A DNA stretch of 64,000 nt from Paraburkholderia sp. BCC1885 (GTDB taxonomy: Bacteria; Pseudomonadota; Gammaproteobacteria; Burkholderiales; Burkholderiaceae): assembly GCF_900996235.1 (NCBI RefSeq), contig NZ_CAAJGM010000199.1:28415-92414 (forward strand), in the 5' to 3' direction. Under the pieces are notes generated by a model. That model was given only the letters and a program-made list of their open reading frames with translations. It ran no database searches and was not told the DNA's origin. This document shows positions 17,589-24,774 of the stretch, one piece after another (position 1 is the stretch's first letter; each line of letters starts with the position of its first letter). The position numbers and the translations under genes are program-made.

Positions 17589-18506
17589 ATGCTCGTCTCG
17601 TTTGGGATCTGGCGCAGGACTGCCGTGGCGCTCGCCGCCTGGAGTCTCGCTGCGGCATTGACAGGTTGCGCCACGCCTGAGGCGTCCCTGCCGCCGCAGA
17701 AGGTCGCCGTCGATGCATTGCCGAATGGAATCGCCGTGCGGCCGGGCGATGGCGCCGTGTTCATCACGGATGACCGCACCAGCAGCGTGCTGGTATCGAC
17801 GGGCGGCGCCTATACGCCGTTCGCCTCGATTCCCGTCCCGGCAGGTTTGGGCAAAAGCCTCAGTCAATTGAGCTTTGCGCCCTCGGGGACGCTGTTCGCC
17901 GAACGGTTTGGCTTTGGCAGCGCGAGCGCGATCTTCACTGTCGGCGCCGACAATGCGATCCCGCTGGTCGGCCCCGACCCGGCTCGCCGCAGGCTGGGAC
18001 TGCTGGATCTGGCCCCCGGCCGATTGCTGTCCACGTGGTTCATCAAGACCGGCAGCAATCCGCCGCAGGGCGCCTTGAGTCTCGTCACCTATGACGCGAC
18101 GACCCACCTCGCCACCGAGCGCGATCTGATCACCGGGCTCGGCAAGCCAGTCGGCATTGCCGTGTCGGGCGACAGCGTGTTCGTCTCGGATCAGGCCAAC
18201 AACAATATCGTGAAGGCGAGCCTAAGCGAGCTTCTGGGCTCGACCGGCCCCGTCACGCCTACCGTGTTTGCGCAAATCGACAGTCCCGATCTGATGGCTG
18301 TAGACGGCGCCGGGCGGCTCTACACCAGGTGCAATAAAAATGGCCTGTGCGAAGTCGCGCCGGACGGCACGCTCAGCGTGCTCGCCAATGACTTCCAGGA
18401 CGCGCGCGGCGTCGCGATCGACCCGGTGCATCACGTGCTGGTTGCGGTGGATCGCGCGGTGCCGTCGAGCGGCACCAGCTACGTGCGAACCTTTGCCATC
18501 AACTAA
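17589..18506 (+). CDS. NHL/SMP-30-like beta-propeller lipoprotein
   Basis: A strong ribosome site (GGAGG) precedes the ATG. The 305-residue precursor has a signal peptide ending in the lipobox LTGC (Cys at about residue 27), so it should be lipid-anchored in the envelope. The rest consists of repeated strands such as PNGIAVRPGDGAVFITDD and KPVGIAVSGDSVFVSDQ, the pattern of NHL/SMP-30 six-bladed propellers. Such proteins bind ligands or act as lactonase-like enzymes; no catalytic set is identifiable. It is divergent from the MocR regulator with about 295 bases between starts; a -10-like TATATT lies near 17478 on this strand. Confidence 0.8.
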   Translation: MLVSFGIWRRTAVALAAWSLAAALTGCATPEASLPPQKVAVDALPNGIAVRPGDGAVFITDDRTSSVLVSTGGAYTPFASIPVPAGLGKSLSQLSFAPSGTLFAERFGFGSASAIFTVGADNAIPLVGPDPARRRLGLLDLAPGRLLSTWFIKTGSNPPQGALSLVTYDATTHLATERDLITGLGKPVGIAVSGDSVFVSDQANNNIVKASLSELLGSTGPVTPTVFAQIDSPDLMAVDGAGRLYTRCNKNGLCEVAPDGTLSVLANDFQDARGVAIDPVHHVLVAVDRAVPSSGTSYVRTFAIN

Positions 18507-18550
18507 CGGCGCCGGTTCGTCATATGCATGCTCCGCGAGGCCTGGCCCGC

Positions 18551-18979
18551 TTACTGGTCGACACCTACGATCACGCTCGACGCCTTGAAAATGGCGGTGG
18601 CGGCGGCGCCGCTGACGAGACCGAGCCGATCCACGCTTTCGTTGGTGATGATGGCGGCAATCTGCGCGCCGCTCGGGCCGGCAATCGTGACTTCGGCGTT
18701 CACTGCGCCCCTGGTCACGGCCGTCACCTTACCGGCGATGCAGTTGCGCGCCGACACCTGATTGGCCGCGACGTCCACCATGACGATCACCGACGACGCC
18801 TTCACAAGCGCAAACGCCGGCGTGCCTTCGGCCAGCCCCAGCGATTTCGCGCTGCCGTGCGTGATGATCGCGACGACCTCGAGCCCGTCCTGGGTCCGCA
18901 GCGTGATTTCGTCGTTGACGGCGCCATGCTTGACGTCGGTCACCTGGCCTTCGAACTGATTGCGTGCACTGGTTCGCAT
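18551..18979 (-). CDS. Tandem TOBE-domain molybdate-binding protein (molbindin-like)
   Basis: I use the ATG at 18979 (MRTSARNQFEG), which has GGGAG seven bases upstream; the frame runs further back but the extra residues are unconserved. The 142-residue protein is two copies of the roughly 65-residue Mop/TOBE domain. Each copy has the pattern R-N-x-x-x-G-x-V-x-x-V-x-x-G-A-V-N-x-E-(V/I)-T at the start and KASSVI(V/G) at the end. Such di-Mop proteins store or buffer molybdate or tungstate in the cytosol. No mod transporter is adjacent, but the window also encodes a molybdenum enzyme, XdhAB. Confidence 0.9.
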   Translation of the reverse strand: MRTSARNQFEGQVTDVKHGAVNDEITLRTQDGLEVVAIITHGSAKSLGLAEGTPAFALVKASSVIVMVDVAANQVSARNCIAGKVTAVTRGAVNAEVTIAGPSGAQIAAIITNESVDRLGLVSGAAATAIFKASSVIVGVDQ

Positions 18980-19240
18980 GTTTGATCTCCCAAGATATCG
19001 AGCGCCCGCGACCATCAGGTGATGCGTGAGCGCCCCGTTTACGGTCGGCGAATCAGTGTAACGGGAACGAACGTTGAGTGCGAGTCGGCATCGCCCTTTC
19101 ATTACCGCGCCGCGGCGTCGTTTTAAGCCGGAACAAGCCGGAAACAGGCCACCAGGGAGTGTTGCCGCGCGCCGAGATCCGCGGGTATACCGCCGCGTAT
19201 TCCGGACGATCCCGGACGACCCCGCACGACCTCGGAGATC

Positions 19241-19573
19241 TTACGTATTACGAAGCAATACCGCTGTGCCGTAGCAGAGCACTTCGGTCACGCCTGGGGC
19301 GATCTCGGTCGCGTCGTAGCGCATCCCGACGATGCCGTTGCCGCCCAGGCTCACGGCCTGCGCCACCATGCGCTCATACGCGTCTTCCCGGGCGCGTTCG
19401 CACAGGGCCGTATAAAGCGAGATGTTGCCGCCGAAGATGGTCTGCAGCGACGCGCCAATCGAGCCCACCACCGAGCGCGAGCGAACGATGATGCCGCGCG
19501 CGACGCCAAGCGATTTCTCCGCTGTATAGCCGGGAATCTCGAATGCGGTGGACACCATGTGACGTTCTATCAT
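19241..19573 (-). CDS. YbjQ/UPF0145 family protein
   Basis: This 110-residue protein matches the YbjQ family throughout: FEIPGYTAEKSLGVARGIIVRS near the start, EDAYERMVAQAVSLGGNGIVGMRYD in the middle and the closing VLCYGTAV. Members form pentameric rings and are often labelled heavy-metal-binding, although a function is not settled. It starts 9 bases after the sulfotransferase-like gene's stop codon, so it is probably translated from the same message. GAGAG precedes the ATG. Confidence 0.9.
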   Translation of the reverse strand: MIERHMVSTAFEIPGYTAEKSLGVARGIIVRSRSVVGSIGASLQTIFGGNISLYTALCERAREDAYERMVAQAVSLGGNGIVGMRYDATEIAPGVTEVLCYGTAVLLRNT

Positions 19574-19582
19574 TGCGCTCTC

Positions 19583-20917
19583 TCAGGTTGGATGGCCGGC
19601 ATCGCGGCGCGGCTTGCCGGCACGGCGCATGCGGCGCAGCAGCTTCGGCGCGCGCAGCCTGCGCACGCGCTTGACGAGCCGCAACAACGGTGAGCGTTGC
19701 AGCCGTGCCAGCTCGCTTCGCACGCCGGCCAACAGGGCGCGAGCGGCGGCGAGTTCGCCCAGCAGTATCTCATCAATGCCGGCGCCTTCGAGCAGCGCGA
19801 CGCCCATCATCCGCGTAGTGCGGCTCTGTTCGACTTGCGGCTGTGACCCCTGGGACTGCTGCGGCCGCTGCGGCGCCACGCCGGACGCGATCGTCTGGCT
19901 GGCCTGGGCGAGTTTGCTGGCCCACAGGTGCAGCGCGTCCTGTGCGACCGCCCCGCGCACCATCGGCGTCCGCGCGAAGTTCAGGGTATCCAGATGAAGC
20001 TGCAATCCCTCCGCGGCGCCAAAGCCATGATCGCGCTCGGCGGCCTCTTCGCGGCGCGCGCTGCCGAACGACGGCTCGAGTCCGGTGAGTTCATTGATCC
20101 ACCGTTCGGCGCCGGCGATATAGGCCGGGGAATGTCCCGCCAGATCGCAGTCGAAAATCGCGTCGGCATGGTGAGCGTCTCTTAAGGTCAGCAGCCAGTG
20201 CGCGAGAAAGGCCCGGTAAGCCTGCAGCGGCGTGATCGCCGCAATGTGTTCCTTGTAGAGCGCGAGATGCGCCTCCACCGTCGGCGCCGCCGCGTGATCA
20301 GACTCCGGCAACAGCACGACGCCGAGTGCGTCCATGGTCTGCTGCACGAGCGGCACGTGGCGATTCAACGCCAGCACCACAAACGGTATGGCCACGAAGT
20401 GCGGATTACGATGCGCCGCGAACAGTTGCCAGCACGACTGCCATTGCGAAAGCGGATTTTTCTCGACCACGACGTGCACCGCGTCGGGAAACGTGGCGCG
20501 AAACCACTGCAGACGGCCGAGCGAGCGGCAAAACTTGAGGACCGGCACCCGGCCCTGCTGGTGCGCCGATTGCATCAGGCCGCGCACATAGGCTTCGAGG
20601 CGCTCGGCGGCCTGCGGCGTTTCTCCGTCGAGGCGGTCCACCGAAAAGACCGCGTCGTAGCCCGGAATGCCGCGCTCACCCGCCCTCAGCAGATGGGCGA
20701 ACTCGGCAAAGTACGGCGCCTCCAGCGCGGGATGGCCCGAGCGCCAGCTATTCGCGGTGCTGCTCGCCAGCTTTTGCTGGTCGATGGTCGCCAGCATTTC
20801 GTGCAACGGCTCATAGTAGGCCGTGACGTTGTCGAGTTGGCGAAAGCATGACCATAGCCACGTTCCGGCCGTTCTATAGCCGGTATGAAGGAAGACGGCC
20901 TGGCATTGTGTGTTCAT
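19583..20917 (-). CDS. Sulfotransferase-like protein
   Basis: With the ATG at 20917 the protein has 444 residues; an in-frame ATG at 20953 is also possible, and neither has a clear ribosome site. It starts with a PAPS-phosphosulfate-loop-like motif, FLHTGYRTAGTWLW, and continues through a sulfotransferase-like core with VPVLKFCRSLGRLQWFRATFPDAVHVVV (the 3'-phosphate-binding region) at about residues 145-170. The last 120 residues are helical and basic (RLVKRVRRLRAPKLLRRMRR) and look like a separate tail. It sits in one unit with a GT9 glycosyltransferase and YbjQ, so a role in sulfating a surface glycan is plausible but inferred. Confidence 0.7.
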   Translation of the reverse strand: MNTQCQAVFLHTGYRTAGTWLWSCFRQLDNVTAYYEPLHEMLATIDQQKLASSTANSWRSGHPALEAPYFAEFAHLLRAGERGIPGYDAVFSVDRLDGETPQAAERLEAYVRGLMQSAHQQGRVPVLKFCRSLGRLQWFRATFPDAVHVVVEKNPLSQWQSCWQLFAAHRNPHFVAIPFVVLALNRHVPLVQQTMDALGVVLLPESDHAAAPTVEAHLALYKEHIAAITPLQAYRAFLAHWLLTLRDAHHADAIFDCDLAGHSPAYIAGAERWINELTGLEPSFGSARREEAAERDHGFGAAEGLQLHLDTLNFARTPMVRGAVAQDALHLWASKLAQASQTIASGVAPQRPQQSQGSQPQVEQSRTTRMMGVALLEGAGIDEILLGELAAARALLAGVRSELARLQRSPLLRLVKRVRRLRAPKLLRRMRRAGKPRRDAGHPT

Positions 20918-20984
20918 GAAATCGGGAAAAAGGAATGCAGCCGGTCCGAACATCGTCCGGACGGCGTCAAGGGATTGCGGGGGG

Positions 20985-21893
20985 TCATGCGAAGCTGGGA
21001 TTGGCGCGCATCTGGTCGAACGCGCGGGAGACCTGTCTGACGGACAACATGTACTTCCAGTACCGCTCTTTCAGAAAACCGGTGGGCAGATACGTGCTGC
21101 CGATCAGCACCTGCCCCGCCCCCCAGTCCGGCCGCCAGGTATGCGCGATGCCGCGGCGCATGAACAGCGACAGCGTGGGGATATGCAGGCTCGAGGCCAG
21201 ATGACCGATGCCCGAATCGTTGCCGATAAACCAGCCGGACTCGTAGACCCACGCAGCGACGTTGTCGAGCGAACCCAGATCGGGCAGCGCGAGGCCGAGG
21301 CGTTCGATATGAATCCAGTCGGCGCGTTCCTGCGGTGCGACGACGAATTCCGGGCTGAAGCCCAGTTCGCGCAGCTTGATGGCGAGGCGGATGAAACGCG
21401 ACGGCAGCCAGCACTTGTCGCTCGTGCTGGCGGTGGGGTGAATCGCCACGCGCAGCGGGTATTTGCGGTGCTGTAGTCCGGCGGGCGCCGTCATGCCGTT
21501 GCTCTTGTGAGCACTGGCGAGATCGAACTCATCCTGGCAGAACCGCGCGAGGCGGGCCGCCATGGAATGCGAGGAGCGGACCCGGCAAATGTGATCGAGA
21601 AAAATGACCCGTGGGTGAGCGTGTTCGAGGCCCGCAAACGGTTTGTTGCGATGCATCTGGATGACGCGGTCGAAACCCGCGAGCCGCGCTTCGAGCTCGC
21701 CGGCGTCCAGGTCGTCTAATGTTTCCACCTCCGGAAACCAGTCGCGCAGAGACTGCATCTGCCGGCCAAATACGGTTACGGCGATACCGTTTTGCTGCAG
21801 ATTTCGCGCAATCGTCATCATCAGCAAGGAATCACCGATTGCTGGCGAAAGAACTAACGCTACGCGAGAGATTGGCGGTACGACCGGCCACAT
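20985..21893 (-). CDS. Glycosyltransferase family 9 (heptosyltransferase-like)
   Basis: This 302-residue protein has the GT9 pattern: N-terminal RVALVLSPAIGDSLLMM (nucleotide-sugar/acceptor loop), central HPTASTSDKCWLP (the heptosyltransferase H-P-x-(A/T)-S...K-x-W motif) and C-terminal FIGNDSGIGHLAS. Such enzymes add heptose or another sugar to lipopolysaccharide core or other glycans at the inner membrane. It is the promoter-proximal gene of a three-gene minus-strand unit, 67 bases ahead of the sulfotransferase-like gene. At about 300 residues it is slightly shorter than WaaC/WaaF. Confidence 0.88.
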   Translation of the reverse strand: MWPVVPPISRVALVLSPAIGDSLLMMTIARNLQQNGIAVTVFGRQMQSLRDWFPEVETLDDLDAGELEARLAGFDRVIQMHRNKPFAGLEHAHPRVIFLDHICRVRSSHSMAARLARFCQDEFDLASAHKSNGMTAPAGLQHRKYPLRVAIHPTASTSDKCWLPSRFIRLAIKLRELGFSPEFVVAPQERADWIHIERLGLALPDLGSLDNVAAWVYESGWFIGNDSGIGHLASSLHIPTLSLFMRRGIAHTWRPDWGAGQVLIGSTYLPTGFLKERYWKYMLSVRQVSRAFDQMRANPSFA

Positions 21894-22332
21894 AGCTCAA
21901 TCCGGAGAACGCGCCCAATGATGGGAGAACGCTTGCCCGTTCAGAAAAATGTTCGCCCTTTCTGAACCAGCAGGAGTTTAAAACCGGTCAATATTATTAG
22001 AGTTACCAATTCGATTACAGATGTTTACGTCTTCGTGACGGACGCGCGCATGCCTGCCGATATGCCGCCTTCTCCCGGCTTCCAGCGGCAACTTCTTGGG
22101 TATTTGACGCAAACGACGTCGAAAACGTCACAGATGCCCAGCCGCAATCTCAAAAAATTTGGGGGCGTATCGAAAGCCATCGCAAGATCGCGCATGTACC
22201 CGGAATCAAGCATCCCGGCGGGAATTCTAAGATAATGCGCGCTACCGGCCCCGACACGGATGCAGCACAAGTCCTGCGACGCCCGGTAGCACCTAGGTGC
22301 TCCGTTCCACCTACACCTATCTTGGGGATCTC
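21894..22332. promoter_or_regulatory. Divergent intergenic region (GT9 unit / DUF3311-symporter unit)
   Basis: These 439 bases contain no ORF with coding character. The part from 21930 to 22020 is clearly richer in A/T than its surroundings and is the likely promoter area for the minus-strand GT9 unit. Near the plus-strand genes there is a perfect 14-base palindrome, AGCACCTAGGTGCT, at 22288-22301, placed like an operator just before the DUF3311 start. An interrupted TGACG...CGTCA repeat around 22106-22131 is weaker. Confidence 0.5.
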
Positions 22333-22530
22333 TTGGAAACTACCGCTCCAGCCGGCCGATCCTGGCTCTGGCTCCTCTTGCTGATTCCATACATCGCGCT
22401 GTTATGGCTGCCGTTCTATAACGACACGCGTCCATCGTTCGCCGGTTTTCCGTTCTTCTACTGGTATCAGTTCCTGTGGGTGCCGCTCACGTCGCTGCTG
22501 ATCTACGTCGTGTACCGGGGTCTCAAATGA
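22333..22530 (+). CDS. DUF3311 small membrane protein
   Basis: The TTG at 22333 (preceded by GGGGA) gives 65 residues; the frame also opens with a GTG at 22297, but that lies inside a perfect palindrome that looks like an operator, so I prefer 22333. The protein has two hydrophobic helices (WLWLLLLIPYIALLWLPFY and WVPLTSLLIYVVYRGLK) separated by a short Pro/Phe-rich loop, the DUF3311 architecture. DUF3311 proteins are nearly always encoded just before a sodium:solute symporter and may be an accessory subunit. Its stop overlaps the symporter start by an ATGA, so translation is coupled. Confidence 0.8.
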   Translation: METTAPAGRSWLWLLLLIPYIALLWLPFYNDTRPSFAGFPFFYWYQFLWVPLTSLLIYVVYRGLK

Positions 22531-24008
22531 GCGGATCGATTCCAGTCAACCCGGTCGCGATGGCCGTCTTTATCTTTTTCTTCCTGCTGGTCACGGTGGT
22601 GGGTTTCTTCGCGGCGCGCTGGAAGCGCGGCGACCTCACGCAATTGCACGAGTGGGGCCTCGGCGGCCGCCAATTCGGCGTGATCATTTCGTGGTTTTTG
22701 GTGGGCGGCGATTTCTACACCGCCTATACGGTGATTGCCGTACCCGCGCTGGTGTATTCGGTGGGGGCGTATGGTTTCTTCGCGCTGCCTTATACGATCA
22801 TCGTGTATCCGTTCGTGTTCGCGGTGATGCCCAAGCTATGGAAGATCGCGCACGCGAAAAATCACATCACGGCGGCGGACTATGTGGAAGGCGAGTACGG
22901 CGGCAAGTGGTTCCCGGCTGCGGTGGCGCTGACCGGCATTATCGCCACCATGCCGTATATCGCGCTGCAACTGGTGGGCATGCAGGTAGTGATCAAGGGT
23001 TTGGGCGTGAACGGCGAACTGCCGCTGATCGTCGCCTTCGTGATCCTCGCGCTCTACACGTACACGAGCGGCCTGCGCGCGCCGGCGATGATCGCCTTCG
23101 TCAAGGACATCATGATCTACATTGTCGTGATCGCGGCAGTGTGGCTGATTCCGTCGAAACTCGGCGGCTACGGCCAGGTGTTCGATGCGGCTGACCATTA
23201 CTTCAAGGCGAAGGGCGGCGCGACCGGCATCATCCTCAAGCCCACGCAGTTCACGGCGTATGCCTCGCTCGCACTCGGCTCGGCGCTGGCGGCCTTCATG
23301 TATCCGCATACGATGACGGCGGTGCTGTCGTCCGCGTCCGCGGCGACGGTGCGCAAGAACGCAATCTTCCTGCCGGCGTACACGCTGCTGCTCGGCCTGA
23401 TCGCGCTGCTCGGCTATATGGCGATTGCGGCCGGCATTCACGTGCAGTCGGCCTCGGATGTCGTGCCGGCGCTGTTCGGCACGCTGTTCCCGTCGTGGTT
23501 CGTCGGCTTTGCGGCGGCGGCGATTGCGATTAGTGCGTTGGTGCCGGCAGCCATCATGTCGATTGGCGCGGCCAACCTCTTCACGCGCAATCTGTGGCGT
23601 CCGATCGTCTCGCCGAATATGACTTCCGGCGCGGAAGCATCGACGGCGAAGATCGTCTCGCTGGCGGTGAAGTTCGGCGCGCTGCTGTTCATCGTGTTCC
23701 TGCCCACGCAGTACGCGATCGACCTGCAACTGCTCGGCGGCGTGTGGATCCTGCAGATTTTCCCGGCTATCGTGTTCTCGCTGTACACGCGCCGCCTGAA
23801 CACGCCGGGGCTGTTCCTCGGCTGGCTGGTGGGGATCGTGCTGGGTACGGCGCTGGCGATCTCGCAAGGTCTCAAGCCGGTGTTCGCGCTGCATCTGGGC
23901 GGTGCGACGTATCCGCTGTATATCGGCCTGATCGCGCTGGCGGCGAATATCGTGGTGACGTTCGTGGTGTCGATGGCGACACCGAAGCGGGCAAGCGTTA
24001 GCGCTTAA
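22527..24008 (+). CDS. Sodium:solute symporter (MctP-like monocarboxylate permease)
   Basis: The ATG at 22527 overlaps the DUF3311 stop (ATGA). The 493-residue protein has about 13 hydrophobic helices and the SSS fold, with the conserved GGRQFGVIISWFLVGGDFYTAYT after the first helix and the long TSGLRAPAMIAFVKDI segment in the middle. Paired with DUF3311 it resembles MctP and related transporters of lactate, pyruvate, acetate or other monocarboxylates. Substrate is inferred only by family. No catabolic gene follows. The palindrome at 22288 may control the pair. Confidence 0.9.
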   Translation: MSGSIPVNPVAMAVFIFFFLLVTVVGFFAARWKRGDLTQLHEWGLGGRQFGVIISWFLVGGDFYTAYTVIAVPALVYSVGAYGFFALPYTIIVYPFVFAVMPKLWKIAHAKNHITAADYVEGEYGGKWFPAAVALTGIIATMPYIALQLVGMQVVIKGLGVNGELPLIVAFVILALYTYTSGLRAPAMIAFVKDIMIYIVVIAAVWLIPSKLGGYGQVFDAADHYFKAKGGATGIILKPTQFTAYASLALGSALAAFMYPHTMTAVLSSASAATVRKNAIFLPAYTLLLGLIALLGYMAIAAGIHVQSASDVVPALFGTLFPSWFVGFAAAAIAISALVPAAIMSIGAANLFTRNLWRPIVSPNMTSGAEASTAKIVSLAVKFGALLFIVFLPTQYAIDLQLLGGVWILQIFPAIVFSLYTRRLNTPGLFLGWLVGIVLGTALAISQGLKPVFALHLGGATYPLYIGLIALAANIVVTFVVSMATPKRASVSA

Positions 24009-24151
24009 GCCGCTGTTTCGGCCTGGCCGGCTCTGCTTTCAGGGGCCGGCCCGGTTCTGTCCGGTCCCTGCACTGCCCGCTTCGTAAGCATGTGCAATGC
24101 GTTCGCCAACGCCTGGCCCATGCGCGGTTCAATGCGCGGTTCAATGCGTGG

Positions 24152-24676
24152 CTAATTCCCTTTCGCCGCTTCCGCACGCGTCTTCAACGCCGCATTCATC
24201 TGCTTCATCAGCGCCGCCGTATCGCTCAAGGCGCCGTCGCTCAGCTTGCCCACGAGGATCCCGCTAAACCGTTCACTCTGAATGAAGAGCGTGCGATTCC
24301 CCTCGGCCGCTTCCACGAGCTGAAATCGATGCTCACCATCGAAGAGTCCCGGTATCCATAGGAATCCTTTCCATTTCAGTTCGCGCCCGGGGCGCACCGT
24401 CAGGACGGTCGGATGAAACACCATCGCGTCCGGACCGGAACCCTCGGCGAATTCGATCACGTTGCCTTCCACCAGCGCGCCGTCGAGCCGCGAGATCTCC
24501 GGATTCCAGCGCGGATAGTCGGCGGTGTCGGTGAGGATCTTCCAGACGGTTTGCGGCGGGCTGTCGATCCAGACCTCGGTCGTGATCGAGCCGTCATGAT
24601 GCAGGGCGAGCAAGGCCACGAAGACGAGGCACAGCAGCCCGGCAATGATAAGAAAAAGTTGCTTGGCGAGTCTCAA
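24152..24676 (-). CDS. Membrane-anchored SRPBCC (START-like) protein
   Basis: The 174-residue protein begins with one hydrophobic helix (residues 6-26), followed by a polyketide-cyclase/SRPBCC domain. That domain opens with SITTEVWIDSPPQTVWKILTDTADYPRWNPEIS, the N-terminal strand-helix pattern of this superfamily. A ligand pocket is expected on the periplasmic side because the helix is N-terminal with a short positive stretch before it. No catalytic function can be assigned. It lies on its own between the symporter and the prolyl oligopeptidases. Just after its stop, 12-base near-perfect repeats (24119-24150) occur. Confidence 0.82.
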   Translation of the reverse strand: MRLAKQLFLIIAGLLCLVFVALLALHHDGSITTEVWIDSPPQTVWKILTDTADYPRWNPEISRLDGALVEGNVIEFAEGSGPDAMVFHPTVLTVRPGRELKWKGFLWIPGLFDGEHRFQLVEAAEGNRTLFIQSERFSGILVGKLSDGALSDTAALMKQMNAALKTRAEAAKGN

Positions 24677-24774
24677 GGGAAGTTCTCAACGACAGGCAAA
24701 CGCAACGGCACGTAAAGGCACGTAAAAGGGACTGGACGCCTGAGCGCATTCAGCGTCCAGTCCCTGCGCGCCGC

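Noticed and set aside
24119..24150. 12-base near-repeats ATGCGCGGTTCA after the symporter
   Set aside because: Only about two and a half copies in non-coding sequence; likely simple slippage.
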